64,000 bases of DNA from Candidatus Thiodiazotropha sp. LNASS1 (GCF_964212655.1 NZ_OZ156465.1:3782001-3846000), one strand, 5' to 3'; shown: positions 43,097-52,413, numbered from the stretch's first letter. Notes: generated from the letters alone by a model not told the origin. Made by a program: numbers and translations.

Positions 43097-43606
43097 TCAG
43101 AACTCGCCGGTGGCGCCGGCAACCATCACATCGAGCATTGCCTGGTTGACGCGAATCGCGATCTCCGTGAGCTCGGGCGGCAGCAATTCACTGTTGATCA
43201 GCATATCCAGATTCAACATCATCAGCCAGAGCTGACCGTCCTTATCTTCCACCATGGCGATACGGCAGGGCATGTAGGCGGCGTAGATTGGATCGTGAAT
43301 GATCATCTTCCGCGCATCCTCCGGGTTACAGAACTGGAAGATGTCGAGATAGGGGGTTTTAAGGCCGCGTGCCTCCAGCTCTTTGGATACCTGCTGTCTG
43401 GCGACATATTTCAGATTGATCTCCGCTGCGCGGGACATCAGCGCCTGTACCGCATCATCTCTGGTGACCCCATCCTTGACACTCATCTGCACCACCGTCT
43501 GTTTGATGTCGGTGATATTGATTTCAGGTTGATCACCAGCCAGGGCAGAGGCAGTCAAGAATAGGCTCAGCAGCAAAGCGAGTCCCAGTGCTTGTATCGA
43601 TTTCAT
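43097..43606 (-). CDS. exported DUF302-domain protein
   Basis: A 169-residue protein with a Sec signal peptide (cleavage near ALA-GD), so it is periplasmic. The mature part is a DUF302 domain: it starts QTVVQMSVKDGVTRDDAVQAL, has YLDIFQFCNPEDARKMI and ends PCRIAMVEDKDGQLWLMMLNLDMLI. DUF302 proteins are frequent in sulfur oxidisers and near cytochrome genes; the biochemical role is not settled. It lies 50 bases downstream of a dihaem cytochrome gene on the same strand, so the two probably form one unit. Confidence 0.88.
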   Translation of the reverse strand: MKSIQALGLALLLSLFLTASALAGDQPEINITDIKQTVVQMSVKDGVTRDDAVQALMSRAAEINLKYVARQQVSKELEARGLKTPYLDIFQFCNPEDARKMIIHDPIYAAYMPCRIAMVEDKDGQLWLMMLNLDMLINSELLPPELTEIAIRVNQAMLDVMVAGATGEF

Positions 43607-43656
43607 AGCATTCTCCCGAATGTTTCGGTTTATTGATTTATTGTGAAATTGTCCGT

Positions 43657-44268
43657 TTACTTTTTATTGTTGGGCGCCATCGATGAAATATAGGCAAGCA
43701 ATGCCTCTATATCCTGGTCCGACAATTCGTCAAAGGTTTCATCTTCCGGATCGTCGTCATGTACCCGCTTGTCCCACTGGAACATCTTCATCTGCCGAAA
43801 GAGGTAACGTGGGTATTGCAGCGCCAATGCCGGGATCCCCTTGCGTGATTTTCCCATGCCGTTCTTGCGGTGGCAGCTTTTGCAGTCGCCATTATAGAGC
43901 TCTTCACCCCGTGCCACATTACCGGGCCAGAGCGGGATGTTGTTTAAGATGGGATTGATCTTTTCAAGATTGATACTTTCATAGTAGGCAGCGATGTCAT
44001 CGACATCCTCTTCGCTGATTGAATGCAGGGACGAGGTGACTACCATGCGGGGATTGATCCTGTCTCCCTTGATGTAGGCTTCGATCTGTTTGATCATATA
44101 ACCGGCTGGCGTGCCGGCAAGTCTGGGTGAGGCCGGCCCTGGCGTTCCCTGTCCGTAATGACCATGGCACAGGGCGCAGCTGCGCGCCTGTTTCCTGCCA
44201 TTATCAAGATCGACTGCATGCGCAAACATGGGGATGGATAACAGGAGGGTTATCAGTAGCCTGTTCAT
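43657..44268 (-). CDS. dihaem c-type cytochrome (c4-like)
   Basis: The ATG at 44268 begins a clean signal peptide (MNRLLITLLLSIPMFAHA), giving 203 residues. Two haem motifs, CALCH and CKSCH, each open a class I cytochrome c domain, the layout of periplasmic cytochrome c4. Met ligands are likely in the NPRMVV and RQMKMF segments. Such proteins carry electrons from dehydrogenases, for example sulfide dehydrogenase, to terminal oxidases. A divergent gene encodes another dihaem cytochrome, and fccAB is 2 kb away. Confidence 0.9.
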   Translation of the reverse strand: MNRLLITLLLSIPMFAHAVDLDNGRKQARSCALCHGHYGQGTPGPASPRLAGTPAGYMIKQIEAYIKGDRINPRMVVTSSLHSISEEDVDDIAAYYESINLEKINPILNNIPLWPGNVARGEELYNGDCKSCHRKNGMGKSRKGIPALALQYPRYLFRQMKMFQWDKRVHDDDPEDETFDELSDQDIEALLAYISSMAPNNKK

Positions 44269-44770
44269 AGTTAAGCGGCTCCTTCTTATTAGGATGGTCG
44301 TTAAAAAAACAAGGTATGTATTGGTATATAAACCCAACCGCGAGCCGCAGAAGCCGTGTGCCTCAGTCCGATATGGATTGAGGCAGTGAATAAATCATTG
44401 CTCTTTTGGCACCCCTAGCTGGAGATCTTTTTCAGGATTATTATTCCGGTTTTGTATGGGCCGGTGATCGATTAACACGATCATTTTTATCGTTTCTGAT
44501 TCTCACAAAACTGCCTGTCGCTTTCAATTATTCTTATTCTTTATCAACCCTAAAATAATCAATGGAATTGGGTTGACCTGTGCTTTATTTATTGTGTCCT
44601 GGCAATACCCTGGCTATATTACATCTTACATAGAATAAATACTGAAGCAGTGAAAACTACCTGACCTGTTGCATTTCTTAATTCAGGTATAGCTTGGTTT
44701 GCAGTCTCGATTGAGTGATTTATTTCTGATCGCACTGTACGATGACGATAAATTACATTATGGAGTTTCA
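44269..44770. other. divergent promoter region between two cytochrome genes
   Basis: About 500 AT-rich bases. It holds a palindrome TGATCG-N7-CGATCA (44465-44483), a candidate operator for both genes. No coding frame is supported. Confidence 0.45.
44465..44483. promoter_or_regulatory. candidate operator TGATCG-N7-CGATCA
   Basis: A perfect 6-base inverted repeat around ATTAACA, placed between divergent dihaem cytochrome genes. The size suits a dimeric helix-turn-helix regulator; identity is unknown. Confidence 0.4.
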
Positions 44771-45547
44771 ATGAGAAAGTCTATTTGGGTAACTTCCTTA
44801 TTGTGCGTATTGGCTACGGGGCAGGTGGTCGCACAACCAACCGACGATGCTATGCGTGAATATGAGCAGGCAATGGAATTGACCCCGAACCTGGAGAACG
44901 GAAAAAAGGTATATCGAATCTGCTCCGTTTGTCACACTCCGGAGGGATGGGGCCTCGAGAGTGGCGCCTATCCTCAGGTGGCCGGCCAGTTGCCGACAGT
45001 ACTGATCAAGCAGTTGGCCGATATTCGTGCCCGTAACAGAGACAATCCCACCATGCTGCCGTTCACTTCCCCAAACCTGCTTGGCGGGGCTCAGGAGATC
45101 GCGGATGTGGCGGCCTATATCTCACAATTGCCGATGTCGCCGTACAATGGTGTGGGACACGGGAATGACCTTGTATGGGGTGAAAAACTCTATAAGGACA
45201 ACTGTACCGAGTGTCACGGTGAGATGGGTGAGGGTGATCTGGAGGATCACATCCCCGCCATATACGGACAGCACTACCGCTATTTGCTACGTCAGTTCGA
45301 GTGGATAAAGATTGAACGCCGTCGTAACGCCGACAAAAAGATGGTTAAGCAGATTCACAACTTCAGCCATCGCGATATTCGAGCCGTTCTCGATTATGTT
45401 TCGCGCATCAGACCGCCAAAGGAGAAGATTGCAAAAGAGGGGTGGCGAAATCCGGATTTTCCCAACTTTGCCAGGCCGGCGCACTTGCACTCCGGCGCTG
45501 GTTACGCCATCGATAAACGGCCGGGCAGGCCCATGCGGCCTGAATAG
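44771..45547 (+). CDS. dihaem c-type cytochrome
   Basis: The start at 44771 follows GGAG and opens a signal peptide ending near VVA-QP; a frame extending 24 codons upstream adds no plausible leader. The 258-residue protein carries two haem sites, CSVCH and CTECH, in two class I domains as in cytochrome c4. An extra basic C-terminal tail of about 60 residues follows (RPPKEKIAKEGWRNPDFPNF onward). It is periplasmic. The arrangement divergent to another dihaem cytochrome and next to fccAB points to an electron path for reduced sulfur compounds. Confidence 0.9.
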   Translation: MRKSIWVTSLLCVLATGQVVAQPTDDAMREYEQAMELTPNLENGKKVYRICSVCHTPEGWGLESGAYPQVAGQLPTVLIKQLADIRARNRDNPTMLPFTSPNLLGGAQEIADVAAYISQLPMSPYNGVGHGNDLVWGEKLYKDNCTECHGEMGEGDLEDHIPAIYGQHYRYLLRQFEWIKIERRRNADKKMVKQIHNFSHRDIRAVLDYVSRIRPPKEKIAKEGWRNPDFPNFARPAHLHSGAGYAIDKRPGRPMRPE

Positions 45548-45572
45548 GTCCGTTACGGAGCACGGCAGGGCA

Positions 45573-45606
45573 TAAAAAAAGCGGGGTTTAACCCCGCTTT
45601 TTTATT
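45573..45606. terminator. bidirectional Rho-independent terminator
   Basis: AAAAAAAGCGGGG-TTTA-CCCCGCTTTTTT: a GC stem with A and T tracts on both sides. It lies between the convergent dihaem cytochrome gene and fccB and serves both. Confidence 0.92.
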
Positions 45607-45632
45607 ATGCCGGTCCTTGGCATGCAGTCGGT

Positions 45633-46931
45633 TTACATGAAGATATCATTGGTGATATTGGTAAACCAGCTGTGGGCGTATGCGACTTCGCGCGCACGCA
45701 TCTCCGGTGTTGCGTCGGTTGGCGTCAGACCACCGGATACCTTGGTGATCTTGGAGCCGTCCTCGGCCAGCTGATAGACAGCCGCGACGGAGATACCCCA
45801 ATCCTTGCCAACAATGGAGTAGCAGGTGTTGACATAGGCCGGTGTGCCGGGCTCCTGACCGTTCAACAGGGCTGCCACGCTTGCGGCGCAGACCTTCGCT
45901 TCGGAATTGGCGGCATAACCGGATTTCGGCATACCTTTGGCAATCGAGGCGTCACCGATCACATGGATGTTCTTGTGAATGGTGGATTCGAAGGTATGCA
46001 GGTTGATGGGGCACCAGCCGCTGTCGTTGGTCAGGCCGGCCGCAAAGGCGATCTTACCCGCCTTCTGGTTCGGGATGACGTTCAGAACATCAGCTTTTAT
46101 CGTGTCATCGAAACCGGTAACGACAGATTTCGAGCCGGCATCAACCTTGATCACGGCATTGTCGTTCGAGCCCTGAGCACTGCCACGCCACTCGATCATG
46201 GAGTTGTCGGTCTCATAGCCGTAGAGTGCCTTCCAGCCCTGGGTGAAGAGCCCCATTTTGGAGAACTTAGGCTTCGGATCGAGGATGATGATCTTCGACT
46301 TCGGCTTATGCTGCTTCAGATAGTGGGCTATCTGAGAAGCACGCTCATAGGGTCCAGGAGGACAACGGAAGGGGTTGCCGGGAGGCGCGATAACGACAGT
46401 GCCGCCATCCTTCATGGCTTCCAGTTGCTTGCGCAGGGTAACGGTCTGGGAACCGGCTTTCCAGGCGTGCGGAATCTCCTCAGCCACCTTGGCGTCGTAT
46501 CCATCGATGGTTTCCCACTTGAAGTCGATACCTGGAGCAACGATACAGCGATCGTAAGGGAAGCTCTTGCCGCCGGCTGTCTTGACGGTCTTGGCGTTGG
46601 CATCGATGGCGGTGACCACATCATGGACAACGTTGACGCCGTGTTTGCCGAGTCCGGCATAGCCGAATTTGATGGAGTCGATACTACGGTCGCCGCCCAA
46701 TACCTCGTTGGACAAGTAGCAGGTGTAGTAGTTTTTGTTGGCTTCGATCAGGGTGACTTCGATGGTTGGATCGGCCATGCGCAGATATTTGGCAGCAGTG
46801 GCACCACCGGTACCGCCGCCGACAACAACCACTTTCTTGGAAGCGCCCAAGGCGATATAGGGGGTACCCATCATGCCGATGGCAGTAGCCGCACCCGCGC
46901 CTTTAACAAATCCTCTTCGAGTAATCTTCAT
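45633..46931 (-). CDS. fccB: flavocytochrome c sulfide dehydrogenase, flavoprotein subunit
   Basis: About 432 residues from the ATG at 46931, placed nine bases after AAGGGGGA; another ATG lies three codons earlier. A Tat signal (TRRGFVKG) indicates export of the folded flavoprotein. The FAD site is [17 protein letters not shown]. The redox-active cysteines expected in this family are represented by [13 protein letters not shown] and the C-terminal [23 protein letters not shown] is the second FAD-contacting segment. The enzyme oxidises sulfide to polysulfide or sulfur in the periplasm and passes electrons to the dihaem subunit FccA, encoded just upstream. Confidence 0.95.
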   Translation of the reverse strand: MKITRRGFVKGAGAATAIGMMGTPYIALGASKKVVVVGGGTGGATAAKYLRMADPTIEVTLIEANKNYYTCYLSNEVLGGDRSIDSIKFGYAGLGKHGVNVVHDVVTAIDANAKTVKTAGGKSFPYDRCIVAPGIDFKWETIDGYDAKVAEEIPHAWKAGSQTVTLRKQLEAMKDGGTVVIAPPGNPFRCPPGPYERASQIAHYLKQHKPKSKIIILDPKPKFSKMGLFTQGWKALYGYETDNSMIEWRGSAQGSNDNAVIKVDAGSKSVVTGFDDTIKADVLNVIPNQKAGKIAFAAGLTNDSGWCPINLHTFESTIHKNIHVIGDASIAKGMPKSGYAANSEAKVCAASVAALLNGQEPGTPAYVNTCYSIVGKDWGISVAAVYQLAEDGSKITKVSGGLTPTDATPEMRAREVAYAHSWFTNITNDIFM

Positions 46932-46946
46932 ATCTCTCATTCCCCC

Positions 46947-47564
46947 TTATTGCTTGCCCTGGGCGTAGTAGTTGAAGAGCGCCTCGAAGCCGGCATCGCC
47001 CTCTTTCTTGATCATCTGATTGACCTTTTTCTTCATCTTCTTCGTCATCTCACGATCGCCCGCTTTGTAGTCGGCCATTGTGTAGTGAAGATAAGGTATC
47101 AGCTGACCCATCAGAATACCGGAGTCATCCTCTGCCGATGTGCCGCCGTCAGCATGGCATTTCTCGCAGTATTTATCGTGTAGCTTGGCGCCTTTCTTGG
47201 CCAGCTTCGGATCAGAATCCTGCTTGGCAGGAACAAAGGGCTGTTTGGCGAAGAATTCGCCCATGGCCTTAATCTCATCATCGGAATAGCCCTTGGCGAT
47301 CCGTCCCATGATGGTGTTTTTAACCGAACCATCTTTGAAACCCAGCATCACCTCTTCGAAATAGATGGCAGAGATGCCGCCGATGCTCGGGGTTGCCGGG
47401 CCCGCGCTTGCGCCGTTGGTTCCATGGCAACCAGCACAGGTAACGGCAAGCATGTTGGCACTGGCGCCCGTCATCGTCTTGGGCTTGTCAGCAGCGAAGG
47501 CCGCAGATGAAGCACTGATTGCCAGTGCGCCGATCAGGGCTCTCTTTAGTTTTGTGTACGCCAT
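46947..47564 (-). CDS. fccA: flavocytochrome c sulfide dehydrogenase, dihaem cytochrome subunit
   Basis: A 205-residue periplasmic protein with a Sec signal peptide (cleavage near AFA-AD). Two haem sites, CAGCH and CEKCH, lie in two c-type domains with GxxxxIxGxRIAKGYSDDEI between them, the dihaem subunit layout of FccA (cytochrome c553-like). It takes electrons from FccB flavin and donates to soluble cytochrome or the oxidase. An AGGAGG ribosome site stands just before ATG. fccB follows after a gap of only about 15 bases, so they are co-expressed. Confidence 0.93.
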   Translation of the reverse strand: MAYTKLKRALIGALAISASSAAFAADKPKTMTGASANMLAVTCAGCHGTNGASAGPATPSIGGISAIYFEEVMLGFKDGSVKNTIMGRIAKGYSDDEIKAMGEFFAKQPFVPAKQDSDPKLAKKGAKLHDKYCEKCHADGGTSAEDDSGILMGQLIPYLHYTMADYKAGDREMTKKMKKKVNQMIKKEGDAGFEALFNYYAQGKQ

Positions 47565-47750
47565 GTTACCTCCTTTGGTATTAAAAACAGGCTTACATTA
47601 TTTTAGATCAGGGTGCAAAGTGCGCCCTGTCGTATGAACCGGAGCAGCGATTGGAACTGTTCCTGTTGCAGTAGACTCAGATGGGTATCCTCCACGCCTC
47701 GAGAGAGGCAAATATTGGGAAATACTTCCCCCACCTGGGCAATGCCCTTT

Positions 47751-48683
47751 TTATTTTAGAAGGCCCGCAACCTCGACATGCTTTTTCTTTTCAGCGATGT
47801 CCAATGCAGTGTGGCCCTCATTGTCTTTATTCATTTTATTTGCGCCGTGTTTAAGCAGCAGCTTAACCATCGGCTGTGAACCTTTACGGGCGGCTTCCAT
47901 CAACGGTGTGATGCCGTCTGTATCCGCCAGATTGACATCGGCGCCGGCCACGAGCAGCAAGCGTGTGGCCTCGAGCCTATCCTGTCCCACGGCCCAGATC
48001 AGGGCGGTAGCGCCGTCATTGTCTTTGGCGTCGAGATTGGCATAGTGGTCGATAAGCACCGTAACCGCACTGTTATTGCCACTGTCGGCGGCAAGTATCA
48101 ATGCCGTGGAGCCATTCTTATCCCGGCTTTCAATCTCTGCGCCATGCTTCAGGAGCATGGCAGCGGTGTCGGCATGTCCTTTCTCTGCCGCCATCATCAA
48201 TGCGTTGTGACCATGTTTGTCCGAGGCCTTGGGATCGGCACCCTTGAACAGCAGTTGTTCAACCATGTCTGTGATGCCGTAGCGCGATGCGATCATCAGC
48301 GAATCCCAGCCGGCGCGTGTGCGATCATGCAGATTGGCGCCCCGTTCCAGCAGCATGGCCGTCAGGGCGGGATGGCCGTTCTCGGCAGCGAATGTCAAAG
48401 CCGAACAGCCTGCTACGGTCCGCGCGTTCACATCCGCACCCCGGTTCAGCAGTACCACCACGCTTTCGAAATTGTCGTTCTCGACAGCCATCATCAGCGC
48501 GGTTTTACCGAATTTGTTTGCCGTGTCGACCGGGATACCTCTGTCCAACAGGGCGGTTATGGTTTCGACATCACCGATGCTGGCGGCCAAGCGCAGATCT
48601 TTCTCGTCCTGTTTGTCACCGGCATACAGGGGCGACATTAAAAGAAGCACAATGGTCGCAAGGAGCAGTCTGGTGTATTTCAT
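47751..48683 (-). CDS. exported ankyrin-repeat protein
   Basis: The start at 48683 follows AGGAAAG; an upstream frame adds 12 residues ahead of the leader. A signal peptide (cleavage near LYA-GD) directs the 310-residue protein to the periplasm. From about residue 30 it is a continuous array of eight to nine ankyrin repeats, each with the TALMMAVENDNFESVVVLL or GHPALTAMLLERGANL style of helix pair and turn. Ankyrin arrays bind proteins. The flanks are fccAB and a NapC-type cytochrome, which suggests a role in assembling or docking redox proteins; this is inference. Confidence 0.9.
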   Translation of the reverse strand: MKYTRLLLATIVLLLMSPLYAGDKQDEKDLRLAASIGDVETITALLDRGIPVDTANKFGKTALMMAVENDNFESVVVLLNRGADVNARTVAGCSALTFAAENGHPALTAMLLERGANLHDRTRAGWDSLMIASRYGITDMVEQLLFKGADPKASDKHGHNALMMAAEKGHADTAAMLLKHGAEIESRDKNGSTALILAADSGNNSAVTVLIDHYANLDAKDNDGATALIWAVGQDRLEATRLLLVAGADVNLADTDGITPLMEAARKGSQPMVKLLLKHGANKMNKDNEGHTALDIAEKKKHVEVAGLLK

Positions 48684-48762
48684 TGCTTTCCTGTCAAGAG
48701 ACTTAACTTCATATTTCATTGAGCAAAGCCAGTGAATTATATCAAACCCGCTTCAAGAGCGG

Positions 48763-49329
48763 TTAGGACTCATCGTCCTCTTCCGGTTCGTCCGGCTCCT
48801 CGTGCGCGACGCCTTTATGACAATCGATACAGGCCTTGCCCTCATCCATTGCCTTCGGGTGGCGTTTGCGGGCACTGCGATCCTGCTCACTCAGGTCCAT
48901 ATTGGCAAATTCATGGCAGGAGCGGCACTCACGGGAGTCGGAAGCGCGCATCTTCTCCCAGACCCTGGTCGCCATATCCCAGCGGAGGGCCTCATACTTT
49001 TCCTTGGTGTCGATGGTGCCCATGATCTCGTGATAGACATCCTTTGCGGCCATCACCTTTGCGATCATCTTGGGGATGAAAGGCTTGGGTACATGACAGT
49101 CCGCACAGGTGGCCTGCACACCTGAAGCATTCTTGTAGTGAGCTGTCTCCTTGAACTCTTCCAGGTTGACCTTCATGGAGTGACAGGAGGTACAGAAATC
49201 CATCTCATTGGTGAATGCAAGGCCCATACTGAACAGACCGGAAAAGATGATACCACCAATAAAAATTATGCCCGCTAGGATTATAGAAATTTTACCCGCG
49301 GACCTGTAGCCAGCATGCTGTCTGAACAT
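48763..49329 (-). CDS. NapC/NirT-type tetrahaem cytochrome c
   Basis: A 188-residue membrane-anchored cytochrome. One N-terminal transmembrane helix (about 14-36) is followed by four haem sites: CTSCH, CADCH, CRSCH and CIDCH. The first domain has the NEMDFCTSCHSM start usual for NapC/NirT quinol dehydrogenases, which pass electrons from the quinol pool to periplasmic reductases. The C-terminus is very acidic (EEPDEPEEDDES). No nitrate or nitrite reductase gene is adjacent, so its acceptor is unknown. Confidence 0.93.
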   Translation of the reverse strand: MFRQHAGYRSAGKISIILAGIIFIGGIIFSGLFSMGLAFTNEMDFCTSCHSMKVNLEEFKETAHYKNASGVQATCADCHVPKPFIPKMIAKVMAAKDVYHEIMGTIDTKEKYEALRWDMATRVWEKMRASDSRECRSCHEFANMDLSEQDRSARKRHPKAMDEGKACIDCHKGVAHEEPDEPEEDDES

Positions 49330-49518
49330 ACTCCACCCTCGAAATTCTGCAAGGAAAACGTTCTGTATTCCTTGTGTCGTTTGTAGCTATCCCGTCTACT
49401 TCCTGTTAGACCGGGTTATTTTTCTTGACTGGGGGATGTTACGTCAAGTCGAATGTCAATGCAAAAATTACTCTGTAAACAATTGCATGTGACATTATTA
49501 GTAGGAACTAATCTAGCT

Positions 49519-50145
49519 CTAACTGACCTGTTGGACCGGGCGTTCTTGCGGCAAATGACGATAAGTCTGCCACTTATGATTGATCTCACCCAGGGTCTTG
49601 AGTTCCTCTAGGAGGCGGTTTCGGTAGTCTGGATTGTCTATGGCGGGAAAAAGCGTGGTGCGTATTTCATGGGCTACGCCGCTGGCGGCCAACAGGCGGG
49701 CGGAGCGCCAGGCCGACTCCCCGGAATGGCGCGCCCCGGTCAGTGCGGGATAATCTTCCACCAGGGCCTTGATATCCAACCCCACCCAATCGATCAACGG
49801 CAGCAGTTGCTCGAAGCGTTCTGGATAGATACCCGCCGTATGCAGGCCGACCAGAAAACCCATCGATTTAATATCTCTGACGGCCTGTGCGATTGATCGC
49901 TGGAGTGTCGGTTCACCGCCGCTGAACACGACTCCATCCAGTAAACCGATACGGACTGAGAGAAATTCGAGAATCTCCTTCCAGGATGGCCGGTTGTCGT
50001 TTCGTCGCGGCAGTAGCTCCGGGTTTTGACAGTAGTGGCAACGCATAGGGCATCCCTGGCAGAACACCACGGCCGCCAGATGACCCGGGAAGTCGATGGT
50101 GGTCATGGGGGTCAACCCCCCCACCCGAAGCGCTTCGCCCGGCAT
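49519..50145 (-). CDS. nrdG: anaerobic ribonucleotide reductase activating enzyme
   Basis: A 208-residue radical SAM activase. The cluster motif is CPMRCHYC (CxxxCxxC) within VFCQGCPMRCHYCQNPEL, and SGGEPTLQ is the SAM-binding GGE motif. It cleaves S-adenosylmethionine to place the glycyl radical on NrdD under anoxia. It starts two bases after the stop of the small glycyl-radical gene, so it is the third gene of the nrdD operon. It is longer than E. coli NrdG and matches the PflA-like NrdG type seen with the P. aeruginosa-like NrdD. Confidence 0.93.
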   Translation of the reverse strand: MPGEALRVGGLTPMTTIDFPGHLAAVVFCQGCPMRCHYCQNPELLPRRNDNRPSWKEILEFLSVRIGLLDGVVFSGGEPTLQRSIAQAVRDIKSMGFLVGLHTAGIYPERFEQLLPLIDWVGLDIKALVEDYPALTGARHSGESAWRSARLLAASGVAHEIRTTLFPAIDNPDYRNRLLEELKTLGEINHKWQTYRHLPQERPVQQVS

Positions 50146-50147
50146 GA

Positions 50148-50351
50148 TCAGCTGTCGATGTCCACCGTTTCTTCATCCGTGGAGAAATGGGGCGAGGCGG
50201 AGGTCCGAGCCTGAACGAAGTAGCGGCGCTCCGCCTGCTCCGACTGTTTGCCGGGATTGAATGCGGAGATGGGGCGGTGGTAGCCCATCACCCGTGTCCA
50301 GATCTCGCAACGGGTGCGTTCCTCATCTTTCAGTTCAGTGGTGTGATGCAT
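50148..50351 (-). CDS. separate glycyl-radical segment of anaerobic ribonucleotide reductase
   Basis: A 67-residue protein equal to the C-terminal end of conventional NrdD. It carries RVMGY with the radical-bearing Gly23, then HRPISAFNPGKQSEQAERRYF, matching the RVxGYxxPVxxxNxGKxxE signature. The large NrdD (50335-52380) stops just before this point. The small gene has its own GGAG site seven bases before ATG, inside the end of the large gene, and the two frames overlap by 17 bases. It therefore appears to be a deliberate split, with the radical subunit made separately and translationally coupled. A frameshift in a formerly fused gene is the alternative, but the ribosome site argues against simple decay. 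Confidence 0.85.
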   Translation of the reverse strand: MHHTTELKDEERTRCEIWTRVMGYHRPISAFNPGKQSEQAERRYFVQARTSASPHFSTDEETVDIDS

Positions 50352-52380
50352 GGTTGATCTCCTGTTGTTTGCGCAGTATGAGTTCGTGATCGCATTTGGG
50401 ACAGAATTCGTGCTCTCCGTTCAGATAGCCGTGCCGCGGGCAGATGGAGAACGTCGGTGTGATGGTCAAGTAAGGTATGCGGAAACTCTGCAGGGCGCGC
50501 CTGACCAGTTTTGCACACGCCTCGTCGCTGCTGATCCGCTCATTCATATAGAGGTGCAGCACGGTGCCGCCGGTATATTTTTGCTGCAGCGGCTCTTGAT
50601 GCTGCAGAGCAGCAAAGGGGTCGTCGGTAAAGCCCACCGGGAGCTGGGATGAGTTGGTGTAGTAGGGTTTCTCTACACTCCCCGCCTGCAGAATGTCCGG
50701 ATAACGTTTTCTGTCCTCCTTGGCGAAGCGGTAGGTGGTTCCCTCTGCCGGTGTCGCCTCCAGGTTGTAGAGATTGCCCGTCTCCTCCTGAAACGCCACC
50801 ATGGTCTGGCGTATATGGTCGAGGAAGCGATGCGCGAAATCAGCGCCTTCGGCTGTGGTTATGTCCTCCCGGTCGTCCGTGAAGTTACGGATCATCTCGT
50901 TGATGCCGTTGACGCCGAGGGTGGAGAAGTGATTTCTCAAGGTCCCCAGATAGCGTTTTGTATAGGGAAAGAGACCGGCGTCCATATGGCGCTGTATCAC
51001 CTTGCGCTTGATCTCGAGACTGTTGCGGGCCAGTCTCAGGAGTTCATCCACTCTTGCCATCAGGGCAGCCTCATCGCCGGCGTAGAGATACCCCAGGCGC
51101 GCGCAGTTGAGGGTTACCACACCCAATGAACCGGTCTGTTCCGCCGAGCCGAAGAGCCCGTTGCCCCGCTTCAGCAATTCCCGCAAATCGAGTTGCAGGC
51201 GACAGCACATGGAGCGCACCATGTTCGGACTCAATTCGGAATTCAGGAAGTTCTGGAAATAGGGCAGACCATATTTTGCCGTCATCCTGAACAGCCGCTT
51301 TGCGTTTTCACTCTCCCAGGGAAAGTCGGGAGTGATGTTGTAGGTGGGTATGGGAAAGGTGAAGACCCGGCCTTTTGCATCCCCGGCAGTCATTACCTCG
51401 ATATAGGCGCGGTTGATCAGGTCCATCTCATGCTGCAGCTCGCCGTAACAGAAGGGCATCTCCTGGCCGCCGATGACGGGGACCTGGTGGCGCAGGTCCT
51501 CGGGACAGACCCAGTCGAAGGTCAGATTGGTGAACGGGGTCTGGGTACCCCAACGTGAGGGAACATTGAGGTTGTAGATCAACTCCTGTATGGCCTGATG
51601 GACCTGCTCATAGCTGAGGTTGTCTTTGCGCACGAAGGGCGCCATGTAGGTGTCGAATGAGCTGAAGGCCTGTGCGCCGGCCCATTCATTCTGCAGGGTA
51701 CCGAGAAAGTTGACGATCTGGCCGACGGCGCTGCTCATGTGCTTTGGAGGCGCGGACTCCACCTTGCCGGGCACCCCGTTCAAGCCTTCATGCAACAGGG
51801 TGCGCAGGGACCAGCCTGCGCAATAGCCGGCAAGCATGTCGAGGTCGTGGATATGTATATCAGCCGTGCGGTGGGCTTCACCGATCTCAGGGGGATAGAC
51901 ATGATTGAGCCAGTAGTTGGCGATCATCTTGCCGGAGGCGTTGAGGATTAATCCGCCCAGGGAGTAGCCTTGGTTCGCGTTCGCGGAGACCCGCCAGTCG
52001 GTGCGCTGCAGATATTCGCTGACAGAGGCGCTGACATCCAGCAGGGTGCGGCGGTCTTCCCTCAGCTTTTTGTGTTGTTCGCGATAGACGATATAGGCAC
52101 GGGCTGTCTTCAGGTGGTTGGCGCTTATCAGTACCTGCTCGACGATATCCTGGATACGCTCGATGCTAGGGATCATTTTCCGGTAGCCTGTATGGCTCAA
52201 CACCTTGATTACATGGGCGGTCAGTAAACCGGCCTCGTCACCACTGAATTCGCCGCTGGCATCACCCGCCTTGAGGATGGCGTTTTGTATCTTGTCACTA
52301 TTGAAATCGACCTCAGCGCCATCGCGCTTGGTGACCTTGGCGGGCAGCCAGGATTCTCTCTTCAAGGCGTGGGCATGCAT
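50335..52380 (-). CDS. nrdD: anaerobic ribonucleoside-triphosphate reductase, large part without glycyl-radical end
   Basis: A 681-residue class III reductase that converts NTPs to dNTPs without oxygen. An ATP-cone is at the N-terminus (KVTKRDGAEVDFNSDKIQNAI). The barrel contains the catalytic-type motifs SMCCRLQ and VVTLNCARLGYLY. The zinc-binding region ICPRHGYLNGEHEFCPKC lies near the C-terminus. The protein ends at NHASHH with no RVxGY glycyl-radical loop; that loop is encoded by the next gene in another frame. NrdR boxes and an FNR-box-like palindrome lie upstream, so both dNTP level and oxygen probably control it. Confidence 0.95.
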   Translation of the reverse strand: MHAHALKRESWLPAKVTKRDGAEVDFNSDKIQNAILKAGDASGEFSGDEAGLLTAHVIKVLSHTGYRKMIPSIERIQDIVEQVLISANHLKTARAYIVYREQHKKLREDRRTLLDVSASVSEYLQRTDWRVSANANQGYSLGGLILNASGKMIANYWLNHVYPPEIGEAHRTADIHIHDLDMLAGYCAGWSLRTLLHEGLNGVPGKVESAPPKHMSSAVGQIVNFLGTLQNEWAGAQAFSSFDTYMAPFVRKDNLSYEQVHQAIQELIYNLNVPSRWGTQTPFTNLTFDWVCPEDLRHQVPVIGGQEMPFCYGELQHEMDLINRAYIEVMTAGDAKGRVFTFPIPTYNITPDFPWESENAKRLFRMTAKYGLPYFQNFLNSELSPNMVRSMCCRLQLDLRELLKRGNGLFGSAEQTGSLGVVTLNCARLGYLYAGDEAALMARVDELLRLARNSLEIKRKVIQRHMDAGLFPYTKRYLGTLRNHFSTLGVNGINEMIRNFTDDREDITTAEGADFAHRFLDHIRQTMVAFQEETGNLYNLEATPAEGTTYRFAKEDRKRYPDILQAGSVEKPYYTNSSQLPVGFTDDPFAALQHQEPLQQKYTGGTVLHLYMNERISSDEACAKLVRRALQSFRIPYLTITPTFSICPRHGYLNGEHEFCPKCDHELILRKQQEINHASHH

Positions 52381-52413
52381 GATCGGTGACCCTCCAGGTG
52401 ATTTATTTTTAAA

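Noticed and set aside
45672-47183. 503-codon plus-strand frame across fccB-fccA
   Set aside because: Antisense to two clearly identified genes; no ribosome site or family.
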